Shown: positions 29,082 through 37,042 of the stretch, in pieces
Layout: each line of letters begins with the position of its first letter
How positions within the stretch are numbered: the stretch's first letter is position 1
Origin: DASSBG01 sp965651365
GTDB lineage: Bacteria; Pseudomonadota; Gammaproteobacteria; Xanthomonadales; Rhodanobacteraceae
Reading direction: 5' to 3'
NCBI GenBank assembly: GCA_965651365.1
Contig: CBFGSA010000003.1
Span: 1 to 55,085, forward strand
Length of the DNA: 55,085 nucleotides
Program-made: the position numbers and the translations under genes
The notes under the pieces: generated by a model
What the model was told of the DNA's origin: nothing
What the model saw: the letters and a program-made list of their open reading frames with translations, nothing else
Databases searched by the model: none

Positions 29082-31083
29082 CGTCGTGCTCCGCAAAGTT
29101 CACCAGAATGGCATCGGCCTCGACAAAATCGCCCTCGACGGCGCTGATCGTGTCGATGCGACCGTCACGAGGTGCTTTCAGGCTCAGTTCCATCTTCATC
29201 GCCTCCATCACCAGCAGCTCGTCGCCCTCGCTGACCGTGTCACCTGCCGCGGCCTTGACCAGGACGATGCGCCCCGGCATGGGCGCGATCATGCTGTCGC
29301 CGCGGGTGGTGGCATCGCCCGCCCAGGTGAATACGGCGGCGCGACGGAAGCGCCAGCGGCGGCCGTTCTCGTCATGCAGTACCCGCATGGCGTGGCCGCA
29401 CAGATGCGGAATGGAGCGGCGATGGCCGTCAATCACCGCGCTGAAGTCGTGCGTCTGCAGGCAGGCGCCGTCGATCATGTGATCCGTGCCGTTGAGCCGC
29501 AGGCTGTAACTGCCGGCATGGCCGCGAAGTGTCGCCTCGATGCGCTGCTCGCCGTGCTCCAGCGCCACGATGCGGGCGCCGGCCCGACCGATGCGCCAGC
29601 CGTCTGCGGCGGACCAGGGCGAATGCGGATCACTTGCCACGGTGCGCGGCCGGGCTTCGTCATCCAGCGCCATCGCGGTGGCCGCGGCGATCTGCATCAA
29701 TTCCGGGGCCTCGGCACTGCGCGGCAGGAATTCGTCCATGTGCTTGTCGAGATAGCCGGTGTCGATGCGGCCATCGACCACGGCCGGGTGGCGTACCAGT
29801 TGTTCCAGAAAATGCACGTTCGACTTCAGGCCCTCGATCTCGCAGCGGGCCAGGGCACGCTGCATGGCCAGCAGGGCCTGCGGCCGGTCGCTGGCGTGCA
29901 CGATCAGCTTGGCGATCATGGGGTCGTAGTGGACGCTGACGGTATCGCCTTCGGTTACCCCGGAATCGATGCGCACGCCGTTGCCGGCGGCGGGGAGCAG
30001 CAGGGTGTCCAGATGACCGGAGGCCGGCAGAAAGCCGTGGTCGGGGTCTTCGGCATAGATCCGCACCTCGATCGCGTGACCGTTGGCGGGCAGGGCCTTG
30101 TTGCGGATCAGCGATTGCGGCAGTGGCTGGCCGGCGGCGACGCGCAGCTGCAGTTCGACCAGATCCAGGCCCAGCGTCATCTCGGTCACCGGATGCTCGA
30201 CCTGCAGGCGTGTATTCATCTCCATGAAGTGGAAGTCGCCATCGGCACCGACGATGAATTCGATGGTGCCGGCACCGACATAGCTGACGGCGCGCGCCGC
30301 GGCGATGGCGGCCTGGCCCATCTCGGCGCGCAGCTTGTCGTCGACGAACGGCGAGGGCGATTCTTCCAGGACCTTCTGGTAGCGCCGCTGGGAGGAGCAT
30401 TCGCGCTCGTTGAGATGGATGATGTTGCCCTGGGTGTCGCCGAAGATCTGGAACTCGATATGCCGTGGCTGCTGCACGTAACGTTCCAGAATCATGCGCT
30501 GGTCGCCGAAGGCGTTGCTCGACTCGCGCTGGGCCGCCGCCAGGGCCGAGGCAAAACCCTCAGCCTTCTCGACAATGCGCATGCCCTTGCCGCCACCGCC
30601 GGCCGCGGCCTTGATCATCAGCGGATAGCCGACCTTGTCGGCCTCGGCACGCAGGACATCGCCGGCTTGATCCTCGCCGTGGTAGCCCGGCACCAGCGGC
30701 ACGCCATGGGCCTGCATCAGCGCCTTGGCTTCGGCTTTCGAGCCCATGGCCTCGATCGACTCCGCCGCCGGGCCGATGAACACGAGCCCCGCGTCGGCAC
30801 AGGCGCGGGCAAAGCCGGCGTTCTCGGACAGAAATCCGTAACCGGGATGGATGGCCTCGGCACCGGCCTTTTTCGCCACCTCGATGATGGCATCCGTGCG
30901 CAGATACGAATCGGCCGGTCGCGGCCCGCCGATGGGCCATGCCTCGTCGGCCTGCAGAACGTGCCGGGCACCGGCGTCGGCGTCGGAATACACCGCAATG
31001 CTGCGAATGCCCAGCCTGCGGCAGGTACGAATGACCCGGCAGGCAATCTCGCCACGGTTGGCAATCAGGATTCGCTTGAACAT
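29074..31083 (-). CDS. liuD: Methylcrotonyl-CoA carboxylase alpha (biotin) subunit
   Basis: ATP-dependent biotin carboxylase plus biotin carrier subunit. The 669 residues start MFKRILIANRGEIACRVIRTC. The biotin carboxylase part (about 1-445) shows the ATP loop AAAGGGGKGMRIV and the EMNTRLQVEHPVTE signature. After a BT-type linker, the C-terminal biotinyl domain has K630 in VMEAMKMELSL. Assignment to methylcrotonyl-CoA rather than acetyl- or propionyl-CoA rests on its neighbours, HMG-CoA lyase and a methylglutaconyl-CoA hydratase-like protein. The beta (carboxyltransferase) subunit gene is not in this window. Confidence 0.9.
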   Translation of the reverse strand: MFKRILIANRGEIACRVIRTCRRLGIRSIAVYSDADAGARHVLQADEAWPIGGPRPADSYLRTDAIIEVAKKAGAEAIHPGYGFLSENAGFARACADAGLVFIGPAAESIEAMGSKAEAKALMQAHGVPLVPGYHGEDQAGDVLRAEADKVGYPLMIKAAAGGGGKGMRIVEKAEGFASALAAAQRESSNAFGDQRMILERYVQQPRHIEFQIFGDTQGNIIHLNERECSSQRRYQKVLEESPSPFVDDKLRAEMGQAAIAAARAVSYVGAGTIEFIVGADGDFHFMEMNTRLQVEHPVTEMTLGLDLVELQLRVAAGQPLPQSLIRNKALPANGHAIEVRIYAEDPDHGFLPASGHLDTLLLPAAGNGVRIDSGVTEGDTVSVHYDPMIAKLIVHASDRPQALLAMQRALARCEIEGLKSNVHFLEQLVRHPAVVDGRIDTGYLDKHMDEFLPRSAEAPELMQIAAATAMALDDEARPRTVASDPHSPWSAADGWRIGRAGARIVALEHGEQRIEATLRGHAGSYSLRLNGTDHMIDGACLQTHDFSAVIDGHRRSIPHLCGHAMRVLHDENGRRWRFRRAAVFTWAGDATTRGDSMIAPMPGRIVLVKAAAGDTVSEGDELLVMEAMKMELSLKAPRDGRIDTISAVEGDFVEADAILVNFAEHDDG

Positions 31084-31147
31084 TGGCGACTGCGCCTTGC
31101 GTGTTTGAGTGAGTGTTTCATTCTAGCGGGGTTGCCGGGGGCCAGTA

Positions 31148-31228
31148 AGCCGTGAGCCGTCAGCGGTCAGCCGTGAGCGGAAGAGCGTGGCGTGCCTTGT
31201 ATCTTTTCCGCTCACCGCTCACCGCTCA
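31148..31228. repeat. Inverted heptamer repeat between liuC and liuD
   Basis: The left arm (31148-31180) is four and a half units of the form AGCSGTS. The right arm (31208-31228) is three perfect CCGCTCA units. The arms are inverted, with about 27 bp between them. The right arm includes the liuC stop codon (31212-31214), so it encodes the last residues (SGER). The sequence differs from the GGGAATN blocks, but the period is again 7. Confidence 0.8.
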
Positions 31229-32012
31229 CAATCCACGGTGGCCGCTGCTTGTCCAGAAATGCGCCAATGCCTTGCTGGCCTTCCTCAGACACCCGCAATC
31301 GCGCGATCAATTCGGCATTGTCGGCGTCGATGCGCACGGCATCGCGAGACGTCATGCCGTCGCTGCGCAGCGCCAGCAGCTTGGCTTCGTGCTGGGCGAC
31401 GGGCCCGCCCTTGGCCAGAAAGTGCAGTTGTCGGTCAACCGCCTCGTCCAGCTCGGATGGCGTCACGGATTGATGCAGCAGACCGATTCGAGCCGCTTCG
31501 GTGCCGTCGATGATCTCGGCATTGAGGAACAGGCGCCGTGCCTGACGCACGCCGATGGCTGCCACTACCCAGGGCGCGATGGTGGCGGGTACCAGTCCCA
31601 GTTTGACCTCGCTCAGGCAGAATTTCGCTTCGTTGATGCCGATGGCGATGTCGCACGCCGACACCAGGCCGATGCCGCCACCGTAGGCCGAGCCGTTGAC
31701 GCGCGCTATCACGGGCTTGGCCAGAAAATTGAGTGTGCGCAGCAGCTCCGCCAGGCGCAGCGCGTCGGCACGGTTTTCCTCTTCGCTGGCTTCGGCCATG
31801 CCGCGCATCCAGTTGAGGTCCGCGCCGGCGGAAAAGGTCTTGCCGTTGCCGGTCAGCACCACGTGGCGGATGTCTGGATCGCGCTCGATGCGTTTCAGTT
31901 CGGTCGTCAGCTCGGCTATCAGGCTGTTGTCAAAGGCGTTGTGCACCTCGGGCCTGTCCAGTGTGATACGGATGCCCTGGCCCTCGGTTTTGCAGTCGAT
32001 GGAGTTGCCCAC
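31212..32012 (-). CDS. liuC: Enoyl-CoA hydratase family, probable methylglutaconyl-CoA hydratase
   Basis: A crotonase-fold protein of 266 residues. The oxyanion-hole segments are GKTFSAGADLNWM and NGSAYGGGIGLVSACDIAI, and the acidic residue pair region is KFCLSEVKLGLVPATIAPWV. Context (liuD, liuE) supports 3-methylglutaconyl-CoA as substrate. A GTG at 32012 with AGGAAA 6 nt upstream is the best start and gives the usual family length. An in-frame ATG at 32042 lacks a ribosome site. The C-terminal residues are encoded by a heptamer repeat. It is the first gene of the operon and divergent from the heme-protein gene at 32136. Confidence 0.88.
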   Translation of the reverse strand: MGNSIDCKTEGQGIRITLDRPEVHNAFDNSLIAELTTELKRIERDPDIRHVVLTGNGKTFSAGADLNWMRGMAEASEEENRADALRLAELLRTLNFLAKPVIARVNGSAYGGGIGLVSACDIAIGINEAKFCLSEVKLGLVPATIAPWVVAAIGVRQARRLFLNAEIIDGTEAARIGLLHQSVTPSELDEAVDRQLHFLAKGGPVAQHEAKLLALRSDGMTSRDAVRIDADNAELIARLRVSEEGQQGIGAFLDKQRPPWIVSGER

Positions 32013-32135
32013 GCCGGTTTCCTGTTTCGAGTCCGCAAGCATGATAGCGGCTGCGGTCAAGTTGCAGCCGCTTGCAAGACGCCGCGATTGCATTGATCAT
32101 GTGCGGATGAAAATCGTTCGCAACTGAGGGCAGGC

Positions 32136-32702
32136 ATGGCAAATCGAAATTTCGGCGCAGGGTTTCCTGCACACGTGGCCGTTGCCACGGCATTGACGCT
32201 GGGCCTGGTCAGCGCGGGTTTTGCGGGTGACGGCAAACCCGTCTCGAATGCCGAGCTGGCAGCGCAGGTCAAGGCGCTTACCGCGCAAGTGGAAGAGCTC
32301 AAGGCCAAGCATCCACCGCCGGAACTGGGCCAGCAGATGCTGGAGTTGCAGATCCGCCATGACCGCCTGTGGTGGGCCGGCCAGAACGGTGACTGGACCT
32401 TGGCCTACTTCATGGTCGGCGAGTTGACCGAGGCGCTGCGCGGCATCGAGGAAACCAACGGCGATGCGCCCGACATGCAGCCGCACAAGCTGTCCGACAT
32501 CATGCCGGCGATGATGAACCCGGCCATCAAGAACCTGCAGCAGGCGCTGGGCAAGCAGGACAGGAAAGCCTTCGCCCAGGCCTTTGATGAGCTGTCGACG
32601 GCCTGCTCGGGCTGCCACAAGATCGCCGGCGCACCTTTTCTGGTGATCCAGCGTCCGAAGACGCCGCTGCTGGACAACCTGCGCGAGAAGCCGGTGAACT
32701 GA
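32136..32702 (+). CDS. Periplasmic CxxCH heme protein (cytochrome c'-like helical fold)
   Basis: A 188-residue exported protein I do not recognise at gene level. A signal peptide (about 1-30) precedes a helical mature part that starts with a short coiled-coil stretch (SNAELAAQVKALTAQVEELK). A single heme-attachment motif, C157-S-G-C160-H161, sits near the C-terminus, as in class II (c'-type) four-helix cytochromes. GAGGGCAGG precedes the ATG. It lies 150 bp upstream of the cupredoxin-FTR1 iron permease genes on the same strand, so a role accepting or donating electrons in iron transport is an attractive inference, not shown. Confidence 0.82.
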   Translation: MANRNFGAGFPAHVAVATALTLGLVSAGFAGDGKPVSNAELAAQVKALTAQVEELKAKHPPPELGQQMLELQIRHDRLWWAGQNGDWTLAYFMVGELTEALRGIEETNGDAPDMQPHKLSDIMPAMMNPAIKNLQQALGKQDRKAFAQAFDELSTACSGCHKIAGAPFLVIQRPKTPLLDNLREKPVN

Positions 32703-32802
32703 GTTCACCCGGACTTGTCACCTGGGAACCTGAGCGTCATTTCGCGCGGAGGGAGTGCAGTGTGCGAAATCGCAGCAGCCGGGTTCGGTCTGTTGCGAAA
32801 CC

Positions 32803-32822
32803 AAATGCGAACCATTATCATC
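32803..32822 (+). promoter_or_regulatory. Fur box upstream of the iron-permease operon
   Basis: AAATGCGAACCATTATCATC contains TGCGAAC-C-ATTATCA (32806-32820). This matches the Fur 7-1-7 consensus TGATAAT-N-ATTATCA at all seven positions of one half and four of seven of the other. It lies 30 bp before the cupredoxin start, where it would block initiation or a -10 element. Repression by Fe2+-Fur is the expected mode. Confidence 0.7.
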
Positions 32823-32852
32823 AGCAGATCGAAAGTGGAGCGGATTGCACCG

Positions 32853-33176
32853 ATGAAGCGTTTTGTTCTGAGCCTGTTGCTCTTGTTGCCGCTGGCGGTT
32901 CTGGCCAACTCGGTGCCCGAGTTCAGTTTGAGCATCGAGAACCACGTATTTACGCCCAAGACGCTGACCATTCCGGCCAACACCCGGGTCAAGCTGACCG
33001 TGATCAACAAGGATCCGACCCCGGAGGAATTCGAAAGCAACGAATTCAACGTCGAGAAGATCATCATGCCCAAGGGCAGGATCACCGTCTATGTCGGACC
33101 GCTCAAGGCGGGCAGTTACAAGTTCTTTGGCGAGTTCCACATGGATACCGCTCTTGGCACCCTGATTGCGGAATGA
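32853..33176 (+). CDS. Periplasmic cupredoxin-like protein of FTR1 iron uptake
   Basis: A 107-residue exported beta-sandwich protein. A signal peptide (MKRFVLSLLLLLPLAVLA) is followed by a cupredoxin-type domain (SVPEFSLSIENHVFTPKTLT through GSYKFFGEFHMDTALGTL). The usual copper cysteine is absent; H and M in EFHMD, plus NH in IENHVF, are candidate ligands. GTGGAGCGG precedes the ATG at 32853. An in-frame start 46 codons upstream would bury the signal peptide. Proteins of this type (FtrB in Bordetella; the N-domain of EfeO) work with FTR1 permeases, probably by handling Cu- or Fe-dependent oxidation. FTR1 follows 26 bp downstream. Confidence 0.88.
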   Translation: MKRFVLSLLLLLPLAVLANSVPEFSLSIENHVFTPKTLTIPANTRVKLTVINKDPTPEEFESNEFNVEKIIMPKGRITVYVGPLKAGSYKFFGEFHMDTALGTLIAE

Positions 33177-33202
33177 TTCGGAACTGATTGGAGTTTCCTG
33201 TT

Positions 33203-34063
33203 ATGTGGGGCATCGCACTACTGGTTTTTCGTGAGGTTCTGGAGGCGGCGCTGATCGTCACCATCGTGGCCGCAGCGACACGCGGCGTCACGCGCCGCGG
33301 CCTGTTCATCGGTGGCGGCATCGCGCTCGGCGTGGTCGGCGCGATTACCGTGGCGGCTTTCGCCGGGGCCATCGCCGAAGCCGCAAGCGGCTTCGGGCAG
33401 GAGATCTTCAATGCCAGCGTGCTGCTGGCGGCGGTCTTGATGATCGGCTGGCATGTGATCTGGATGTCCAGCCATGGCCGCGAGCTGGCGCAACACATGC
33501 AGAAGGTCGGCGCGGACGTGAAGACCGGCGCCAGCTCCCTGGGCATGCTGCTGGCGGTGGTGGCGCTGGCGGTGTTGCGCGAAGGTTCGGAGATTGTGCT
33601 GTTCCTGTACGGCATGGTGGCGGGTGGCGCCGGTGGGCTGTATACCGGCCTGGCCATCGGCATTGCCGGCGGCGTGGCGGTTGGATTTGCCCTGTATTTC
33701 GGCCTGCTGCGCATCCCCTTGCGTTATTTCTTCACCGTGACCAACTGGATGTTGGTGCTGCTGGCTTCCGGCCTCGCATCCAGTGCTGCCAAGTTCCTGG
33801 TCCAGGGTGGTCTTCTGCCCGCTTGGGGCAACCAGATCTGGGACAGCTCATGGCTGCTCGCGAACGGGTCGGTGTTCGGACAGACCCTGCACATCCTGAT
33901 TGGTTACGACGCCATGCCCAGTGGCATGCAGTTGCTGTTCTACGTCGTGACGCTGGTGGTGCTGGTGTCCGGCATGCAGTGGATGCAGCGCCGACAGAGC
34001 CGGCCGCAACTGGAAGCCCGCTCATCCGACGTGGCGGCTGCCGAGGTTGCAACCAGTCACTGA
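33203..34063 (+). CDS. FTR1-family iron permease
   Basis: A 286-residue inner-membrane iron permease of the FTR1/EfeU family, which takes up ferric iron produced by oxidation of Fe2+ in the periplasm. Both RExxE iron-binding motifs are present: R10-E11-x-x-E14 (REVLE) in the first helix and R126-E127-x-x-E130 (REGSE) in the fourth. About seven hydrophobic segments are visible. GGAG lies 9 nt before the ATG at 33203; a TTG at 33188 is an unlikely start. Together with the cupredoxin gene and the Fur box it forms an iron-uptake operon. Confidence 0.93.
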   Translation: MWGIALLVFREVLEAALIVTIVAAATRGVTRRGLFIGGGIALGVVGAITVAAFAGAIAEAASGFGQEIFNASVLLAAVLMIGWHVIWMSSHGRELAQHMQKVGADVKTGASSLGMLLAVVALAVLREGSEIVLFLYGMVAGGAGGLYTGLAIGIAGGVAVGFALYFGLLRIPLRYFFTVTNWMLVLLASGLASSAAKFLVQGGLLPAWGNQIWDSSWLLANGSVFGQTLHILIGYDAMPSGMQLLFYVVTLVVLVSGMQWMQRRQSRPQLEARSSDVAAAEVATSH

Positions 34064-34079
34064 GCAAGCTGCAAGCGGT

Positions 34080-34454
34080 GTGCGGGCGGATATGTGGCTG
34101 TGGGCCGCGCGCTTTTTCAAGACCCGGCGCTTGTGCCGCGAGGCGATTGACGCCGGTCAGGTGGCATTGAACGGTCACGGCTGCAAGCCGGGCAAGCTCA
34201 TCCGGGCCGGGGACGAGCTGCGAATCGTGCGCGCGCAAGAGCGCTTCGTGATTGAAGTGGTCGGCCTTTCCGACCGGCGTGGACCTGCCAGCCAGGCGCA
34301 GTCGCTGTATCGCGAGCACCCCGACAGCATCGCAGCCCGCGAGCGAGAGCGGGCAATGCGCCGGATGGTGGGGCCGGCGGCGCCGCGCGGCAGGCCGGAT
34401 CGTCGGGCGCGACGTGAACTCGATCGGCTCAGGAAGGGTGGAAACCCGATATAA
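34080..34454 (+). CDS. hslR: S4-domain RNA-binding heat-shock protein 15-like
   Basis: Hsp15 recycles stalled 50S subunits that still carry a nascent chain. The 124-residue product (GTG start) begins MRADMWLWAARFFKTRRLCREAI, aligning with the VRLDKWLWAARFYKTR start region of E. coli HslR. The S4 domain spans about 1-65 (including ALNGHGCKPGKLIRAGDEL). A basic C-terminal tail rich in Arg follows. Starts at 34047 (TTG) and 34092 (ATG) are alternatives; the family N-terminus favours 34080. It follows FTR1 by 16 bp but is functionally unrelated. Confidence 0.87.
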   Translation: MRADMWLWAARFFKTRRLCREAIDAGQVALNGHGCKPGKLIRAGDELRIVRAQERFVIEVVGLSDRRGPASQAQSLYREHPDSIAARERERAMRRMVGPAAPRGRPDRRARRELDRLRKGGNPI

Positions 34455-34598
34455 TCCGGGCCGGGCCAGCGCATATCCGGCACATATTCTGCGGAAATGC
34501 GTGGTTGTCGCGTCCTCCCGAGATCGGGAATGACGCATTCGACCGGTCGTTCAGGTGCAAGCGCGCGCCGACTGTGGCAGGGTCAAGGGAGCAGGGCA

Positions 34599-35501
34599 AT
34601 GGCTTCATTCAATCTATTCCGGCGGTTGTTGGGGGAGTCGGATCGACGCGAGGCCGACCGGGTGCAGGCTCCGGTGGGAACCCGCATGCTGGTAGTTGAT
34701 GACTCGTCCACCATCCGTGCCGTGCTGGCCAAGATGCTGATCCAGGACGGCTACACGGTGCTCAAGGCAGCCGATGGCGAAAGCGCGCTGGAGACGGCTC
34801 GCGATGAGCTGCCAGACCTGATATTTCTGGATATCGTGCTGCCGCAAATGAACGGTTTTGCCGTTTTGCGTGCGCTGCGTCGCGATGAGCGGACCCGCAA
34901 GATTCCGATCGTCATGATCAGTGGCAACCTGCAGGCCACCGAGCAGTTTTACGTACAACGTTTCGGCGCCGATGACTTCATGAAAAAGCCGTTTGGCCGG
35001 GCCGAGGTCTTCAGCCGCATCCAGGCGCTGGTGGAATCCGGGCGCCTGCCCGAACGCGAGCCGGACAGCGTGCCGCAGCCGACTGCCTTCGCGCTTGACG
35101 ACATGGCGCATATTCCGGACATCGCCTTGCCGGATGAGGATCTGGACGAGCACGAGGCACCGGCCACGGCGCCGGAGCGCAAGATCGAGGTCAGCGATGC
35201 CGATCCCGAGGCGGAATCGACAGACCGGGAGCAGCTGCCGTCCGAGCCTGCCGAGGCACTGCCCGGACCAGCCGAGGGGCAGCCCAGACCGACCGAGGTC
35301 CAGCCCGAGCCATCCGGACTTCGCTCCGGGCAAGTCGCAACCGAGCCGCCGCGTGACGCTGCTGTGTCCGAACCGGGCACAGAGTCCGAGCCTGCTGGCG
35401 AACAGCGCCCACGGCAGACGGCTGCCTCGGCACCGTCGACGGACAGCCCTCAGACCAGTTTGTGGGGCGACATTGACGGGGAGTCAGCGCGCAAGGCGTG
35501 A
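34599..35501 (+). CDS. CheY-like response regulator with long disordered tail
   Basis: A 300-residue protein. Residues about 28-150 are a receiver domain with the acidic pair D34/D35, phospho-acceptor D78 (LIFLDIVLPQMNG) and K130 (MKKPF). It resembles PilG/PilH-type twitching regulators. The remaining 150 residues are Glu/Pro/Ala/Ser-rich, low-complexity and probably disordered, ending SLWGDIDGESARKA; there is no DNA-binding output domain. AAGGGAGCAGGGCA precedes the ATG at 34599. No histidine kinase or pilus gene is adjacent. The role is unknown beyond phosphorylation-dependent signalling. Confidence 0.85.
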   Translation: MASFNLFRRLLGESDRREADRVQAPVGTRMLVVDDSSTIRAVLAKMLIQDGYTVLKAADGESALETARDELPDLIFLDIVLPQMNGFAVLRALRRDERTRKIPIVMISGNLQATEQFYVQRFGADDFMKKPFGRAEVFSRIQALVESGRLPEREPDSVPQPTAFALDDMAHIPDIALPDEDLDEHEAPATAPERKIEVSDADPEAESTDREQLPSEPAEALPGPAEGQPRPTEVQPEPSGLRSGQVATEPPRDAAVSEPGTESEPAGEQRPRQTAASAPSTDSPQTSLWGDIDGESARKA

Positions 35502-35670
35502 TTTGCCCGTGGCCGTCCGGGCGGCAGTTCAATCGCGAGCCTTCGAAACCCTCCTGTTTGTCGCTGTGCCTGGCTCGCAGCCGGGTGCCGGCAGCCAATC
35601 CCGTCCAGCAGAACATGCATGCACGCGGCTGGCGCGGTAGGATTCGGTACTTTTATGGGGAGACCGGTCC

Positions 35671-36930
35671 ATGAGTGACCACGCGCAGGCGCTGATTCAA
35701 TCCGATCCCGCCGTACTCGGCATGCTGTTTGCGGTCCTGGCGCTGGTGTTCTGGACCAGTGCCCATGCGCATCCCTGGCTCAAGGCCTTCTACCGCTATG
35801 TACCGGCCCTGCTGCTGTGCTATTTCATTCCGGGCCTTCTCAATACCCTGGGCGTGATCAGCAACGAGGGCTCCAACCTCTATCCGGTGGCGCGCGACTA
35901 CCTGCTGCCGGCCTCGCTGATCCTGCTGACTCTTTCCAGCGATCTCAAGGGCATCGTGCGACTGGGGCCGAAGGCCATCATCATGTTTCTGGTTGGTACC
36001 GCCAGTGTTGTCATTGGTGGCCCGATTGCCCTGTGGCTGATGGGGGTGCTCGATCCGGCACTGGTCAGCCAGGGCACGGGACCGGAAGCGATCTGGCGCG
36101 GCATGACCACCATGGCCGGAAGCTGGATCGGCGGCGGCGCGAATCAGGCGGCGATGAAAGAGGTGTTCGAGGTTGGGCCGGACACGTTCGCGAAGTTCAT
36201 CGCGGTCGATGTCATCGTCGCCAACCTGTGGCTGGCCGTGCTGCTGTGGCTGGCCGGACGTGCCGAACAGGTGGATGCCTGGACGCGTGCCGACACCAGC
36301 GCATTGGACAGTCTGCGCCAGCGGATCGAGGGTTTTCATGCCGAGCACCGTCGCGTGGCCAGCATGACCGATCTGATGCTGATTGTCGCGATCGGTTTCG
36401 GTTTCACCGGCCTTTCGCATGCGCTGGCCGGTGTCATTGCGCCGTGGCTTGAAGCCAATGCACCGGGCCTGGCGCGTTTCAGCCTGACCTCGCATTTTTT
36501 CTGGGTGGTGGTGCTGGCCACGACATTCGGCCTGCTGCTCTCGTTCACGCGGGCCAGGAAGATGGAAGGCGCCGGGGCCTCCAAGATCGGCTCGGTGTGC
36601 CTGTACGTGCTGGTCGCCACGATCGGCATGCACATGGATCTGCGCTCGGTGTTTTCTGATCCGGGCCTGTTTGCCCTGGGCGGCATCTGGATCCTGATCC
36701 ACGGTATCGCCATGCTGCTGGTGGCCTGGCTGATCCGGGCGCCGGTGTTCTACATGGCGGTGGGCTCGCAGGCCAACATCGGTGGCGCAGCCTCGGCACC
36801 GGTGGTGGCTTCGGCCTTCAATCCGGTGCTGGCGCCGGTGGGCGTGCTGCTGGCAGTGCTGGGCTACTCGCTGGGTACCTACGCGGCCTGGGTCTGCGGC
36901 CAGTTGCTGCGGCTGGCGGCTGGCGGCTGA
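35671..36930 (+). CDS. DUF819-family integral membrane protein
   Basis: A 419-residue protein with about ten hydrophobic segments, of the DUF819 (YjcL-like) family of uncharacterised membrane proteins related in layout to carboxylate and sodium symporters. Conserved-looking stretches are GTASVVIGGPIALWLMG, AGSWIGGGANQAAMKEVF and the repeat-like NIGGAASAPVVASAFNP; the paired GGG/GGA motifs are consistent with an inverted-repeat transporter. GGGGAG precedes the ATG. It stands alone between the response regulator and prfB. No function is known to me. Confidence 0.88.
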   Translation: MSDHAQALIQSDPAVLGMLFAVLALVFWTSAHAHPWLKAFYRYVPALLLCYFIPGLLNTLGVISNEGSNLYPVARDYLLPASLILLTLSSDLKGIVRLGPKAIIMFLVGTASVVIGGPIALWLMGVLDPALVSQGTGPEAIWRGMTTMAGSWIGGGANQAAMKEVFEVGPDTFAKFIAVDVIVANLWLAVLLWLAGRAEQVDAWTRADTSALDSLRQRIEGFHAEHRRVASMTDLMLIVAIGFGFTGLSHALAGVIAPWLEANAPGLARFSLTSHFFWVVVLATTFGLLLSFTRARKMEGAGASKIGSVCLYVLVATIGMHMDLRSVFSDPGLFALGGIWILIHGIAMLLVAWLIRAPVFYMAVGSQANIGGAASAPVVASAFNPVLAPVGVLLAVLGYSLGTYAAWVCGQLLRLAAGG

Positions 36931-37042
36931 CAAACGAATTGCCGTGAGTGCGTTCGTGTCGCTACCTGCTGCACCGCGGCCGCGGAATTTGCTATGCTGG
37001 TGCGCTTTGCCACACTAGCTACGCGCCAGGCCGCTTGCCACC

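Noticed and set aside
25754..31155. Long plus-strand frames opposite the PAS-GGDEF-EAL gene and liuD
   Set aside because: Same reason: no recognisable domain, and they mirror the third-position GC bias of the true genes.
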